Below are positions 1-9,714 of a DNA stretch of 64,000 bases, in pieces. Position 1 is the stretch's first letter; every line of letters begins with the position of its first letter. A program made the translations under genes and the position numbers. Origin of the DNA: Chitinophaga pinensis (lineage in GTDB: Bacteria > Pseudomonadota > Gammaproteobacteria > Burkholderiales > Burkholderiaceae_C); NCBI GenBank assembly GCA_943326015.2, contig CALPRQ020000015.1:16422-80421 (forward strand). The letters are read 5' to 3'. The notes under the pieces are model-generated. The model was not told the DNA's origin and made no database searches. It saw only the letters and a list, made by a program, of their open reading frames with translations.

Positions 1-1
1 G

Positions 2-976
2 ATGCCGATGGATTTCGTGTTCTCGCGCTTCCCGCGCCTGGTGCATGAGCTCTCGAGCAAGCTGGGCAAGCGCGTCGAGTTCGTGACCGAGGGCGGAGCC
101 ACCGAGCTCGACAAGGGCCTGATCGAGAAGATCGTCGACCCCCTGACCCACCTGATACGCAACAGCGTGGACCACGGCATCGAGGTCCCCGCCAAGCGGC
201 AGCAGGCCGGCAAGAGCGAGACCGGCCTGCTGCGGCTGTCGGCAACGCACCAGGGCAGCCATATCGTGATCGAGGTCAGCGACAACGGCGCCGGACTCGA
301 CCGCGACAAGATCCTGCGCAAGGCAGCCGCCAGCGGCCTGGACGTCTCGCCCGAGATGAGCGACGATGAGGTCTGGAACCTGATCTGCCTGCCGGGCTTC
401 TCGACCGCCGAGACCGTGACCGATGTCTCGGGCCGCGGCGTCGGCATGGATGTGGTCAAGCGCAACATCACCTCGCTCGGCGGCACGCTGGGCATCAGCT
501 CAGCGCTCGGCCATGGCACGCGCGTGACGATCTCGCTGCCGCTGACACTGGCGATACTCGACGGGATCTCGGTTCGCGTGGGCAACGAGATCTACATCCT
601 GCCACTGAGCTATGTGATCGAGTCCTTCCAGCCGGCACGCCAGGACCTGCGTCACATCAGCGGCCAGGGCATGGTGATACGGGTGCGCGGCGAATACCTG
701 CCGGTGCTGGCACTGCACGAGTTGTTCGGCCTGGAGCCGCGCTCGCAGGAGCCAACGGGTGGCCTGCTGGTGGTGGTGCAGATGGAGAGCCGCAAGGCGG
801 CGCTCTGGATTGACGAGGTGCTCGGCCAGCACCAGATCGTGGTCAAGAACCTTGAGACCCATTACCGCAAGGTGCCCAACATCTCGGGGGCGACCATATT
901 GTGGGACGGCAGCGTATCGCTGATCGTCGATGTGGCCCACCTGCTGGGCCAGCACCGCAGCCTGGCTGGCGCCTGA
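2..976 (+). CDS. cheA: Chemotaxis histidine kinase CheA (second copy), C-terminal part only
   Basis: Cut by the window edge: the reading frame is already inside the kinase at base 2, so the HPt and most of the dimerisation region lie outside. Visible are the end of the dimerisation helices, the HATPase N-box (IRNSVDHGIE), G1 box (DNGAGLD), G2 box (GRGVGMDVV) and a complete CheW-like P5 domain in roughly the last 140 residues. The role is autophosphorylation in receptor arrays and phosphotransfer to CheY/CheB. It is a different gene from the full-length cheA at 6986-8845 and points the opposite way, ending 61 bases from the convergent cheY. Identity as a CheA-type kinase is secure; which pathway it serves cannot be seen. 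Confidence 0.93.
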   Translation: MPMDFVFSRFPRLVHELSSKLGKRVEFVTEGGATELDKGLIEKIVDPLTHLIRNSVDHGIEVPAKRQQAGKSETGLLRLSATHQGSHIVIEVSDNGAGLDRDKILRKAAASGLDVSPEMSDDEVWNLICLPGFSTAETVTDVSGRGVGMDVVKRNITSLGGTLGISSALGHGTRVTISLPLTLAILDGISVRVGNEIYILPLSYVIESFQPARQDLRHISGQGMVIRVRGEYLPVLALHELFGLEPRSQEPTGGLLVVVQMESRKAALWIDEVLGQHQIVVKNLETHYRKVPNISGATILWDGSVSLIVDVAHLLGQHRSLAGA

Positions 977-991
977 GCAGACCCCGGGGCC

Positions 992-1018
992 GGGGGCGCG
1001 GCGCGCGCCGCAGCCCCC
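992..1018. terminator. GC-rich hairpin between convergent cheA and cheY
   Basis: Between the two convergent stop codons there is an 11-base arm at 992-1002, a GCGC loop at 1003-1006 and a complementary arm at 1007-1018 with one bulged A. It could act as a bidirectional terminator, but no clear T-tract follows on either side, so termination is inferred only from position and stem strength. Confidence 0.35.
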
Positions 1019-1037
1019 CCCTTGGCGCTCTGGACGC

Positions 1038-1427
1038 TCAGTGCTTGAGCTTCTCGAGGATCTTGGAGATCTTCTCGTCGAGCGTCGCGGCCGTGAACGG
1101 CTTGACGATGTAGCCGCTGGCACCGGACTGGGCCGCGGCGATGATGTTCTCCTTCTTGGCCTCGGCCGTCACCATCAGCACCGGCAGCGCCGCCAAGGCG
1201 GGATCGGCGCGGATCGACTGCAGCAACTGCAGGCCGTCCATGTTGGGCATGTTCCAGTCGGAGATCACGAAATCGAAGCTGTCGCGCTTGAGCTTGGCCA
1301 GCGCGGCTTGGCCGTCCTCGGCTTCGTCGACGCTGGCGTGACCCAGCTCCTTGAGCAGGTTGCGAACGATACGGCGCATGGTCGAAAAATCATCGACGAC
1401 CAGGAATTTGAGATTGGGTTCAGACAT
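1038..1427 (-). CDS. cheY: Chemotaxis response regulator CheY
   Basis: A single receiver domain of 129 residues, the usual CheY length. The start is taken at MSEPNLKF because it begins right at the receiver fold; an in-frame upstream start would add 10 unconserved residues. All key positions are present at E. coli-like numbers: acidic pair Asp12/Asp13, phosphoacceptor Asp57, Thr87, Tyr106 and Lys109. Phospho-CheY binds FliM/FliN to change rotation. It is the last gene of the minus-strand che cluster, 56 bases after cheB. The CheZ phosphatase is not next to it but far upstream in the same cluster. Confidence 0.96.
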   Translation of the reverse strand: MSEPNLKFLVVDDFSTMRRIVRNLLKELGHASVDEAEDGQAALAKLKRDSFDFVISDWNMPNMDGLQLLQSIRADPALAALPVLMVTAEAKKENIIAAAQSGASGYIVKPFTAATLDEKISKILEKLKH

Positions 1428-1483
1428 GATGAGCGGAAAGGTACTAGGAACAGACAAAGAGGATCAGGACGGGCAAGCCAGGC

Positions 1484-2554
1484 TCATACGCGCAGCGCTC
1501 GACCGTGGCGAGTCAGGTGATCGAGCACCATGCCGGAGAGCCGGTCGATCGGGCCGATTTCGTGCACGGCACCGGCGGCGATGGCTTCCTTGGGCATGCC
1601 GAAGACCACACAGGACGCTTCGTCCTGGGCGAAATTGTAAGCACCCGCCTGGCGCATCTCGAACATGCCGGCGGCGCCATCGCGGCCCATGCCGGTCATG
1701 ATGACGCCAACCGCGTTCTTGCCGGCATGATGGGCGGCCGAGCGGAACAGCACATCGACCGAGGGCCGGTGGCGGTTGACGGGCTCGCTCTGTTCGAGCT
1801 GGGTCATGTAATTGGCGCCGCTGCGCGCGAGCAGCAGGTGGGAGTGACCGGGCGCGATATAGGCATGACCGGGCAGCACGCGCTCGCCGCTGGTGGCCTC
1901 GACCACGCTGATGCGGCACAGGCCGTCGAGGCGGCGCGCGAACGAGGCGGTGAAACCTTCGGGCATGTGCTGGGTGATCAGTATGCCGGGACAGTCGGGT
2001 GGCATCTGGATCAGGAAATCCTTGATCGCCTCGGTCCCGCCCGTGGAAGCACCGATGATGATGAGTTTCTCGCTGCTGATCAGCCGGTTGCCCAGCGCCG
2101 CACGACTGGCGACCGGCTTGGCTGGCTGGGTGCGCGCACGCTGGGCGATGCGGGTTCGGGCCTGATAGGCGGCCCGGATCTTGTCGGCCAGCAAGTCGGC
2201 ATAGGCCTGCAGCCCGCTGGCGATCGCGAGCTTGGGCTTGGCGACAAAATCGACGGCGCCGAGTTCGAGTGCGCGCAGCGTGATCTCGGAGCCACGCTCG
2301 GTCAGCGAGGACACCATGACGACGGGCATGGGTCGCAGCCGCATCAGCCGCTCCAGGAAATCGAGTCCGTCCATGCGCGGCATCTCGACGTCGAGCGTCA
2401 GCACGTCGGGGTGGGTCTGCTTGATCAGGTCGCGGGCGACCAGCGGGTCCGGTGCGGTCCCCACCACCTCCATGTCAGGCTGGCTGTTGACGATCTCGGT
2501 CATGATGCGTCGCACCAGGGCGGAGTCGTCGATGATCAGTACTTTGATGGTCAT
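1484..2554 (-). CDS. cheB: Protein-glutamate methylesterase/glutaminase CheB
   Basis: 356 residues from [10 protein letters not shown]. It has an N-terminal receiver domain with phosphoacceptor Asp55 in LTLDVEMP, a linker, and a C-terminal methylesterase domain with the catalytic serine in GASTGGTEA, the histidine in TQHMPEGF and the aspartate in MTGMGRDGA. CheB removes methyl groups from receptor glutamates when phosphorylated by CheA, giving adaptation together with CheR. A longer in-frame start at 2599 would overlap cheD and add 15 residues with no family similarity. It lies between cheD and cheY, all minus strand. Confidence 0.96.
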   Translation of the reverse strand: MTIKVLIIDDSALVRRIMTEIVNSQPDMEVVGTAPDPLVARDLIKQTHPDVLTLDVEMPRMDGLDFLERLMRLRPMPVVMVSSLTERGSEITLRALELGAVDFVAKPKLAIASGLQAYADLLADKIRAAYQARTRIAQRARTQPAKPVASRAALGNRLISSEKLIIIGASTGGTEAIKDFLIQMPPDCPGILITQHMPEGFTASFARRLDGLCRISVVEATSGERVLPGHAYIAPGHSHLLLARSGANYMTQLEQSEPVNRHRPSVDVLFRSAAHHAGKNAVGVIMTGMGRDGAAGMFEMRQAGAYNFAQDEASCVVFGMPKEAIAAGAVHEIGPIDRLSGMVLDHLTRHGRALRV

Positions 2555-2585
2555 GTCTGCTGGTGCCTGAAAGATGCCGGCACGG

Positions 2586-3209
2586 TTAAAAAAGATCAAT
2601 GTCGTTGTTGCTGACCGGTGCCTTCTTCAGGCTGGCGCCGAGGCTGCGCAGGTACTCGCGTTCGCGTGTCAGCACGCTGGTATCGAGGTTCTGCTTGAGC
2701 TTGCGCACCATGACCTTGCCGCTGTGCGGAAAAAAGCAGACCTTGCGCGGATAGATGTCGAGCAGATCTTCCACCAGCACCGGGATGTTGTCGGTCTGCA
2801 GGTAATTCAGCACGAAGCGGGCATTGCGGGCACCGACGTTGATCGAGGTCATGCCCGGCAGCACATTGCCGCCGCCAAAGACCTTGGCCTCCAGACGCTC
2901 GCGCCGCGCACCGGCCTTGAGCAGATCGTTGATCAGCACTTCCATGGCGTAGGCACCATAGCGCATCGATTCGGAAACCGGGCTGTCCGCATCGGCATTG
3001 CCGTCCGGCAGCAGGAAATGGTTCATGCCACCGATGCCGCTGACCCGGTCACGGATGCAGGCCGAGACGCAGGAGCCCAGCACGGTGGTCATCATCAGGC
3101 TCTTGTCGGTGTAGAAATACTCGCCCGGCAGGACCCGCACTGCCTGGCAGTCGAAGGTCCTGTCGAAATAGTGGGCGGTCGCCACCGGCTTGGTTTGCAG
3201 CTTGTTCAT
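2586..3209 (-). CDS. cheD: Chemoreceptor glutamine deamidase CheD
   Basis: 207 residues, the usual size for proteobacterial CheD. The catalytic triad region is clear: the motif [14 protein letters not shown] contains the nucleophile Cys47 and GGMNHFLLP contains His64. CheD deamidates glutamines on receptors to create methylatable glutamates. It sits between cheR (26 bases upstream) and cheB (31 bases downstream), forming a cheR-cheD-cheB receptor modification block. Confidence 0.95.
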   Translation of the reverse strand: MNKLQTKPVATAHYFDRTFDCQAVRVLPGEYFYTDKSLMMTTVLGSCVSACIRDRVSGIGGMNHFLLPDGNADADSPVSESMRYGAYAMEVLINDLLKAGARRERLEAKVFGGGNVLPGMTSINVGARNARFVLNYLQTDNIPVLVEDLLDIYPRKVCFFPHSGKVMVRKLKQNLDTSVLTREREYLRSLGASLKKAPVSNNDIDLF

Positions 3210-3235
3210 GCCTGATTCTGTGCTTCACGAGTGCG

Positions 3236-4120
3236 TCAGGACCGCTTGGCCTGACTGAGCTGGTAGACGGTCTTGCCGATCAGGGAAAAATCCCGCGTGA
3301 CGAAGGACAGGTTCTCGGAATGGCCCGCGAACAGCAGGCCGGACGGCTTGAGCAAGGGAGCGAAGCGGCTCAGGATCTGGCCCTGGGTCGGCTTGTCGAA
3401 ATAGATCATGACATTGCGACAGAAGACGGCATCGAACGGCCCCTTGAGCGACCAGTTGTCAGCGAGCAGATTGAGCGGCTTGAAGCTGATGAGCCGGCGC
3501 AGTTCGGGACGCAGGCGCACATAACCCGCCTGCGCGCCCTTGCCGCGCAGGAAAAAGCGCTTGAGCCGCTCGGCCGACAGTCCGCTGACGCGCTCGAGCG
3601 GATAGACCCCCGCCTCGGCCTTGGCCAGCACCTGGGTATCGATGTCGGTCGCCAGGATGCGTGCCGGCGGTGTCAGCGTGCCGAAGGCCTCGCAGAGCGT
3701 GATCGCCAGCGAATAGGGCTCCTCGCCGGTCGAGCTGGCACAGCACCAGATCTCGATCTGCCCCCCCTGAGCCTTGACATGCTCGGCCAGCACCGGAAAG
3801 TGATGCGCCTCGCGGAAGAAGGAGGTCAGGTTGGTCGTCAGCGCGTTGGTGAACTGTTCCCATTCCTGGCTGCCAGCATCCGCCTCGAGCGCACGCAGAT
3901 AGGCATCGAATGAGCCGATGCGCAGCACGCGCAAACGGCGCGACAGGCGGCTGTAGACCATCTCCTGCTTGCCGCTGCCCAGGGCAATGCCGGCGTGCTC
4001 GTAGATCAGGCGGCGCACGCGCTCGAAATCGGACTGGGTAAAGAGGAACTCCTTGCCCTCGCCGCCCTGGATGGCCGGGGCGGTCGAGGCCGGCTGCAGC
4101 TCATTGCGTATTCGCATCAT
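3236..4120 (-). CDS. cheR: Chemotaxis protein methyltransferase CheR
   Basis: About 294 residues from the tandem ATG (MMRIRNEL). It has the all-alpha N-terminal CheR domain followed by the SAM-binding domain; the SSTGEEPYS motif and the CRNVMIYF motif are typical. CheR methylates receptor glutamates using S-adenosylmethionine. The gene starts 7 bases after the end of the large chemoreceptor at 4128-6371, whose C-terminus carries a CheR-docking pentapeptide, so receptor and enzyme are probably translated together. A longer upstream frame inside the receptor gene is a shadow and was ignored. Confidence 0.95.
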   Translation of the reverse strand: MMRIRNELQPASTAPAIQGGEGKEFLFTQSDFERVRRLIYEHAGIALGSGKQEMVYSRLSRRLRVLRIGSFDAYLRALEADAGSQEWEQFTNALTTNLTSFFREAHHFPVLAEHVKAQGGQIEIWCCASSTGEEPYSLAITLCEAFGTLTPPARILATDIDTQVLAKAEAGVYPLERVSGLSAERLKRFFLRGKGAQAGYVRLRPELRRLISFKPLNLLADNWSLKGPFDAVFCRNVMIYFDKPTQGQILSRFAPLLKPSGLLFAGHSENLSFVTRDFSLIGKTVYQLSQAKRS

Positions 4121-4127
4121 GGCTTCC

Positions 4128-6371
4128 TCAGAACTCTTCCCAGTCGTCGTCACTCGGCGCGACAGGGGACGCCTTGGTGGCCTTGTCACCGGCCTGCGGC
4201 GGGATCCTGTCCGGCTCCGGACGCTTGAGTACGGGTTCGGGCCTGCTGACTGCCAGGCCCGCCTTGCGGGTTGCCGAAGCCGGAGTGGCGGCCGACTTGG
4301 CTGCCGCGATGGCTGCGGGCCGGATCGCCGCGGGCTTGGTCGCGGCCGGCTTGTCCATGGCCACTCTGGGGGCTGCGGCCGGTTTGCCCGCCAGCGGCAG
4401 CTGCGGCTTGTGGCGCGGCGCCAGCGCGACGGCGGCCTGAGCGCCATCGACCTTGAAGCTGCTGACGAGTTCGCGCAGATGCGTGGCCTGCTCGCGCAGC
4501 AAGTCGGAGGCGGCAGCGGCCTGCTCGACCAGGGCGGCGTTCTGCTGCGTCACCTCGTCCATCTGCACGATCGCGCTGTTGACCTGCTCGATGCCGGTCG
4601 TCTGCTCGATGCTCGAAGCGGAGACCTCGCCCATGATGTCGGTGACGCGCTTGACGCTCGTGACCATCTCGTGCATGGTGTCGCCGGTGCGACCGACCTG
4701 CACGCTGCCCTGCTCGACCTTGGCGATCGAGTCGGCGATCAGGGTCTTGATCTCCTTGGCCGCGACCGCGCTGCGCTGGGCCAGGCTGCGCACCTCGGTG
4801 GCCACGACCGCGAAGCCACGGCCCTGCTCGCCGGCGCGCGCGGCCTCGACCGCGGCATTGAGCGCCAGGATGTTGGTCTGGAAGGCGATGCCGTCGATCA
4901 CACCGATGATGTCACCGATCTTGTTGGCCGAGCTGTTGATCGCCCGCATGGTATCGACCACCTCGGCCATCTGCGTGCCGCCGCGGGTGGCGACATCGGA
5001 GGCCGAACTGGCCAGCCCGTTGGCCTGGCGTGCGTTGTCGGCGTTCTGGCGCACCGTGGCCAGCAGTTCCTCCATCGCGGCACTGATCTCCTCCAGTGCG
5101 CTGGCCTGGCGCTCGGTCCGACCCGACAGGTCGCCGTTGCCAGCGGCGATCTGGCCGGCGGCATCGACCACCTGGTTCGAGCTCTCACGCACCTGCTTCA
5201 CCATGTTCTGCAGATTACCCTGCATGAGGGAGAGCGCGTGGATGATGCTGCCCTCGACCGCGCCACGGGCATCCAGCGTCGAGGTCAGATCGCCCTGCGC
5301 GATCGTGCCGACCCAGCGCGTCACGTCGCCGGGCTCGCCGCCGAGCTGGCGTGTCACGGAGCGCCCGCCCAGCAGCGAGATCGAAGTGCCGATGGCCATG
5401 GTCGCCAGCATGCCCCCGAGCACCAGCATCAATGTGGTCCAGTCGGACTTCAGGCGCTGGGCCAGCAGCTCATCGAGCAGGGCCAGGCCGGCATCGGCGA
5501 GCGCGAGCTGCTGGTTGATCGATTCGGTCGTGGCCTGGAAATAGGCATCGGCCGCGTAGTCCAGCGGGCTGCCGGACGACAGCTGGTCGCGCGCCAGCGC
5601 CATGACCTTCTGCGAGGTGGTCGCTGCCGTGGACACCTGCTCCTTGAGGCGAACGGAAACCGCGTCGTTGGCGGCAAAGCTGTACTCGAAACTGTTGTGC
5701 GCCCGCGTCTGCGCCTGCAGGCCTTGCGCGAGCAGCACGCCGACCTTGAGTACATCCTCCGTCGACATCGCCCGGGCCGTCAGGATGCCCGAGCCGATCG
5801 CGCGCAACTGACCTTGGGCCTCGGCCAGGTTGAGCACCTCGCTCGCGGCGACGATCAGGTAATAGTTCTCGACCTTCGGATCGAGGATGAGCCCGGCGTC
5901 ATTGAGGATGGCGCTGAACACCTTGTAGGCGTCGGCGATGACGGCCGTGTGCTCGGCAAAGCTCTCGGCGCGGGTCGTGCCGCTGGCATCGAGCCGGGTA
6001 CGCAGCGCGGCCCAGCGCTGGTTCAACTTGTCCCATTGCGCCTGGGTCCCGGGCTTGGACTGCGACTTGACATGGGCCTCAACCTTGGCCTGACTGGCTT
6101 CGAGCGAACTCGTGACCGTCCTGAGCTTGTCCACCGCCTGCGCGTTGCCGGCCAGACGCATCGAGGACAGGCCGCGGTGCTGCTGCATGTACTTGATCAC
6201 GTCGATCATGTCGCGCAGCGGCCGTACGCCGCGCTGCTCGGTCTCGGTGCCCGTGAGCGAGGGCAGCTCATGCTTGAGATAGGAATAGGTCGGCAGCGCA
6301 GCCAGCAGCAGGGACATGCAGCCCACGAGCAGGAAACGGTAGCTGACCTTGATCTGGTTGAGGAAATTCAT
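4128..6371 (-). CDS. Methyl-accepting chemotaxis protein with large periplasmic domain and C-terminal CheR tether
   Basis: 747 residues. TM1 is about residues 12-30, then a helical periplasmic domain of about 280 residues that contains the QQHRGLSS pattern seen in nitrate/nitrite-sensing (NIT-type) domains, TM2 about 312-334, HAMP, and a signalling domain with the conserved hairpin tip ([20 protein letters not shown]). An Ala/Pro/Lys-rich flexible tail of about 100 residues follows and ends in DDWEEF, which matches the CheR/CheB-docking pentapeptide (xWxxF) of high-abundance receptors. It lies between cheW and cheR, so it is probably a principal receptor. The ligand cannot be told from sequence; assignment of the periplasmic domain to the NIT family is moderate. 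Confidence 0.93.
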   Translation of the reverse strand: MNFLNQIKVSYRFLLVGCMSLLLAALPTYSYLKHELPSLTGTETEQRGVRPLRDMIDVIKYMQQHRGLSSMRLAGNAQAVDKLRTVTSSLEASQAKVEAHVKSQSKPGTQAQWDKLNQRWAALRTRLDASGTTRAESFAEHTAVIADAYKVFSAILNDAGLILDPKVENYYLIVAASEVLNLAEAQGQLRAIGSGILTARAMSTEDVLKVGVLLAQGLQAQTRAHNSFEYSFAANDAVSVRLKEQVSTAATTSQKVMALARDQLSSGSPLDYAADAYFQATTESINQQLALADAGLALLDELLAQRLKSDWTTLMLVLGGMLATMAIGTSISLLGGRSVTRQLGGEPGDVTRWVGTIAQGDLTSTLDARGAVEGSIIHALSLMQGNLQNMVKQVRESSNQVVDAAGQIAAGNGDLSGRTERQASALEEISAAMEELLATVRQNADNARQANGLASSASDVATRGGTQMAEVVDTMRAINSSANKIGDIIGVIDGIAFQTNILALNAAVEAARAGEQGRGFAVVATEVRSLAQRSAVAAKEIKTLIADSIAKVEQGSVQVGRTGDTMHEMVTSVKRVTDIMGEVSASSIEQTTGIEQVNSAIVQMDEVTQQNAALVEQAAAASDLLREQATHLRELVSSFKVDGAQAAVALAPRHKPQLPLAGKPAAAPRVAMDKPAATKPAAIRPAAIAAAKSAATPASATRKAGLAVSRPEPVLKRPEPDRIPPQAGDKATKASPVAPSDDDWEEF

Positions 6372-6417
6372 CGCGGTTTCCGGGACATGGTGGGCGGGAG
6401 CGCTGCGCTGCGACGGC

Positions 6418-6957
6418 TCAGGCCGCGGCTGAATCGATCAGGCCCATCTCGGTGCTCGACATCAGCTTGTCGATGTCGATCAGGATCAGCATGCGCTCCT
6501 CGTGCGTGCCGATGCCGACGAGGTAGTCGGTATCCAGGGCCGCGCCCATCTCGGGCGGCGGCTTGATCTCCTCGGACTTGAGCGTGATCACGTCCGAGAC
6601 GGTATCGACCACCATGCCAACGACGCGGCCGGTGATGTTGAGGATGATCACCACGGTCAACGGATCATAGGTCGGCGTGCCGAGATTGAACTTGATGCGC
6701 ATGTCCACGATCGGCACGATGGTGCCGCGCAGGTTCACCACGCCCTTGATGAACTCGGGCACGTTGGCGATGCGCGTCACCGCCTCGTAGCCGCGGATCT
6801 CCTGCACCTTCAGGATGTCGATGCCGTATTCCTCCTGGCCGAGCGTGAAAGCCAGGAATTCGTGCCTGGGGCCGTCACCGCTGCCCCGGCCCCAGGCCGT
6901 TGCGGTCATGTCGTTGGTCGCGCTTTGTTGCATGATTTTTTCCATCCGTTGAAACAT
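6418..6957 (-). CDS. cheW: Chemotaxis coupling protein CheW
   Basis: 179 residues at most, a single CheW domain ([21 protein letters not shown]) with the conserved [12 protein letters not shown] strand. CheW links receptors to the P5 domain of CheA. Three in-frame ATG codons (6957, 6945, 6933) are possible; the domain is unaffected and the family is usually 160-170 residues, so one of the shorter starts may be right. It lies between cheA and the large receptor gene in the operon, with short gaps on either side. Confidence 0.95.
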   Translation of the reverse strand: MFQRMEKIMQQSATNDMTATAWGRGSGDGPRHEFLAFTLGQEEYGIDILKVQEIRGYEAVTRIANVPEFIKGVVNLRGTIVPIVDMRIKFNLGTPTYDPLTVVIILNITGRVVGMVVDTVSDVITLKSEEIKPPPEMGAALDTDYLVGIGTHEERMLILIDIDKLMSSTEMGLIDSAAA

Positions 6958-6985
6958 CGATCAAGATCCGCCCAGATGGGTCGGG

Positions 6986-8845
6986 TCAGCGGCCACCTGA
7001 CATCAAAAAAGCCACATCCAGTATCAGCACCAGGCTGCCCTCGGCCGAACGTGCCGTGCCGGCGATGCCGCGAGCGTGCACGGCGGCCAGCGGCTTGATC
7101 ACGAGATCGGCCGTGCCCTCGACCGCGCACACGCCCAGGATGTAGGGCTTGCTGGCACTCGCGACGACGATGCCCAGCCGCTCCTCGCGCCGCTCGTAGC
7201 CGAGCACGCCCGCGAGCGAGCGCACCGGCATCGGCCGACCCTGGTCGCGGAACACCGGCGCGCCGCCCACGCTCATGAGCTCGTCGGGCAATTCGATCAC
7301 GCGCTCGACCGCCGACATCGGCATGCCGACGAGCACCTCGCCGGCGCTGACCAGCATGGTCGGAACGATCGACAACTCGATCGGCAGACGGATCGAGAAA
7401 CAGGTGCCCTGGCCGAGGGTCGAGTCGATGCGGATCGTGCCGCGGTGCTTCTCGACCGTGGTCTTGACCACGTCCATGCCGACGCCGCGCCCCGAGACGC
7501 TGGAGGCCTGGTCCTTGGTCGACAGACCGGGCAGGAAGACGAGTTGCAGCGCTTCGTCGTCGCTGGCGGCGGCGTGCTCGCCGATCAGTCCGGTCGCCAG
7601 CGCCTTGTTGCGCAGGCGCGCCGGGTCCATGCCGGCGCCATCGTCGGCGACCTCGATCACGACGCTGCCAGCTTCCTGCCAGGCGCGCAGCGAGATCTTG
7701 GCCTTTTCCGACTTGCCGGCCGCCAGCCGCTTCTCGGCCGACTCGACGCCATGGTCGAGCGAGTTGCGCAGCATGTGCACCAGCGGGTCGTAGAGGCTGT
7801 CGACGACGACGCGGTCGACTTCGGTCTCGGCGCCCTCGATCACGAGCTCGACCTGCTTGCCGAGATCGCGTGAGAGCTCGCGCACCAGGCGCGGGAAGCG
7901 CTGGAACAGCCGCCCGACCGGCTGCATGCGGGTCGCGAGCGTGGCGCGCTGCAGCTCGGAGGTGTAGCGCGCCGCGCGCTGCAGCGTTTCGGCCAGGGCC
8001 GACATCAGCGGTCCTGCCTCATCTTCCTGCTTGAACAGCATCAGCTTTTCGAACAGCGCACCCGCCTGATTGGCGGCCTGCACCGATTCGCCCGCCACTT
8101 CGAGCAGCGCGTCGAGCTTGTCGGCGCGCACGCGCAGGCTGTCCTCCTTGCCCGCTACCGCCTGCGGCTGCCCCTCCTGGGCTGGCACGGGCTCGCCGCG
8201 ACGGTCATCGCGGCCACTGCGCCGATCGGGCACGCCACGGCGGTCTGGTTCGGGCGGCTCCGGGGCGGCTGGCTGCGCGACCACGGGTTCGGCGGCCGGC
8301 GGCAAGTCCGCTGCCGCTGCCAGCTGGGCTGCGGGCAGCAGGGCCTGGTAATAGGCCAGCCAGTCGATCCCGCCTTCGGCCACCGGCGCGGGCGACTCCA
8401 CGGCTGCCGGCGCGGCAGCAACCGGCGCTGGCGCCTGCGCCGGCGCCGGCGCCTCGGCCACGCCCTTGATCGCCTGCGTCAGCGCTTGCTCCAGCGCCGC
8501 CGGCATCTCGCGCAGCTGGTCCGGGCTGGCGCCACCGGACAGCGCCGCGAGCTGATCGGCCACGAAGCCGCTGGCTTCGAGCGAGACGTCGATGGCGTGC
8601 TGGGTCACCGGCGCTGCACCGGTGCGCAGGGCATCGAACAGGTTTTCGGTCAGATGGCAGGCCGCGACGACCGAGGGCAGGTTCATGAAACCGGCCCCCC
8701 CCTTGATCGTGTGGAAGGCCCGGAACACCGCGTTCAGGATGTCGTGACTACCCGGCTGCGACTCCAGCGCCAGCAGATTGTCCTCGACCTGCGTCGCCAG
8801 CTCCAGAGCCTCGACGACGAACTCTTGCAGCATGTCGTCTTCCAT
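6986..8845 (-). CDS. cheA: Chemotaxis histidine kinase CheA (complete)
   Basis: 619 residues with full CheA architecture: HPt domain with phosphorylated His45 in AFHTIKGGAGF, an Ala/Pro-rich linker (about 130-230) containing a charged Arg/Asp stretch, dimerisation helices, HATPase with N-box LRNSLDHGVE, G1 DDGAGMD, F-box FLPGLSTK and G2 GRGVGMDVV, and a CheW-like P5 domain at the end. A P2 CheY-binding domain is not obvious; the linker is low complexity. The start codon overlaps the cheZ stop by one base (TGATG), so the two are translationally coupled. This is the kinase of the main operon; a second CheA ends at 976. Confidence 0.97.
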   Translation of the reverse strand: MEDDMLQEFVVEALELATQVEDNLLALESQPGSHDILNAVFRAFHTIKGGAGFMNLPSVVAACHLTENLFDALRTGAAPVTQHAIDVSLEASGFVADQLAALSGGASPDQLREMPAALEQALTQAIKGVAEAPAPAQAPAPVAAAPAAVESPAPVAEGGIDWLAYYQALLPAAQLAAAADLPPAAEPVVAQPAAPEPPEPDRRGVPDRRSGRDDRRGEPVPAQEGQPQAVAGKEDSLRVRADKLDALLEVAGESVQAANQAGALFEKLMLFKQEDEAGPLMSALAETLQRAARYTSELQRATLATRMQPVGRLFQRFPRLVRELSRDLGKQVELVIEGAETEVDRVVVDSLYDPLVHMLRNSLDHGVESAEKRLAAGKSEKAKISLRAWQEAGSVVIEVADDGAGMDPARLRNKALATGLIGEHAAASDDEALQLVFLPGLSTKDQASSVSGRGVGMDVVKTTVEKHRGTIRIDSTLGQGTCFSIRLPIELSIVPTMLVSAGEVLVGMPMSAVERVIELPDELMSVGGAPVFRDQGRPMPVRSLAGVLGYERREERLGIVVASASKPYILGVCAVEGTADLVIKPLAAVHARGIAGTARSAEGSLVLILDVAFLMSGGR

Positions 8846-9681
8846 CAGAACCCCAGATCGCCAAGCAAGCTGTCCACATCGGTCTGCACCATCGAAGCCG
8901 TGGGTACATTGGGACCCGACAACAGATCGACTTCGCCGCTGCGCTGCGGCGTGGGCGCGAAATCGCGCAGCAACTGCGTCAACTGGCTCTCCAGATTGCC
9001 AGTCAAGGTAACGACCTTCTTGATGATCTGGCCGGTGATGTCCTGGAAGTCCTGCGCCATCATGATGTCCATCAGGCGCGCCTTCTCGGCCTCGGCATTG
9101 CTGACCACCAAGGCGGAAAAATCGCGCGAATCGGCCGCCAGCTGCTTGAAATCCTCCAGGCTCAGCTGGCCCTCGAACATGGCCTGCCAGCGACGCGACA
9201 TCTCTTGCGCCTGGCGCACCTGGGCGTCCTGGGCCGGCAGGCTCTCGTCGACCGCATTGAGCACCTTGTTGGCGGCCTGCTCGGTCAGCGAAGCGATGTA
9301 TTTCAAGCGCTCCTGCGAGTCGAACATCTCGTGCACCGCATCGAACAAGGCGCGGTCCTGCCCCAGTTGGCGCAGGGCATCGTGCAGCTCGCGCACGATG
9401 AGGCCCAGTCGCTGGTACAGCGGCAATCCCTCGTCGTGCAGCGCGGCGGCCGCGGCAGCCAGCTCGGGGGAGTCCGCCGGCTGCGGCTCGGCAGCCAGTG
9501 CGGCAGGCTCGGCGGGTGCGGCGACCTGCTGGGCGGCCGCCGCCTCGAACAGCGCGTCGAGGTCGTCCTCGGCGGGCGCGGCAGGTTCGGCGGTAGCCGG
9601 TGGCGATGCGCTGGCAGTGGACTCCTTTTGTGCCACCACGGCATCGAACAAGGCGTCAAGATCGTCCCAATCGTCGCTCAT
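8845..9681 (-). CDS. cheZ: Protein phosphatase CheZ
   Basis: 278 residues. The N-terminal 80 residues are acidic/Ala-Pro-rich and contain repeated DDLDALF motifs. The helical hairpin follows, with the catalytic motif MAQDFQDITGQIIKKV, which holds the Asp and Gln used to dephosphorylate CheY-P. The C-terminus VDSLLGDLGF resembles the CheY-binding peptide at the end of CheZ. The position is unusual: CheZ is encoded just before cheA and after the PAS receptor, instead of beside cheY. A good ribosome binding site (CAGGAG) precedes the start. Confidence 0.93.
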   Translation of the reverse strand: MSDDWDDLDALFDAVVAQKESTASASPPATAEPAAPAEDDLDALFEAAAAQQVAAPAEPAALAAEPQPADSPELAAAAAALHDEGLPLYQRLGLIVRELHDALRQLGQDRALFDAVHEMFDSQERLKYIASLTEQAANKVLNAVDESLPAQDAQVRQAQEMSRRWQAMFEGQLSLEDFKQLAADSRDFSALVVSNAEAEKARLMDIMMAQDFQDITGQIIKKVVTLTGNLESQLTQLLRDFAPTPQRSGEVDLLSGPNVPTASMVQTDVDSLLGDLGF

Positions 9682-9714
9682 TCATTCACTCCTGATTGCA
9701 CTTCTGGTTGCAGC

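Noticed and set aside
4053..6566. An 837-codon plus-strand open frame opposite the large chemoreceptor gene
   Set aside because: It is an antisense shadow of a GC-rich gene: low-complexity Arg/Gly/Leu/His protein with no recognisable domain, while the minus strand codes for a textbook chemoreceptor.
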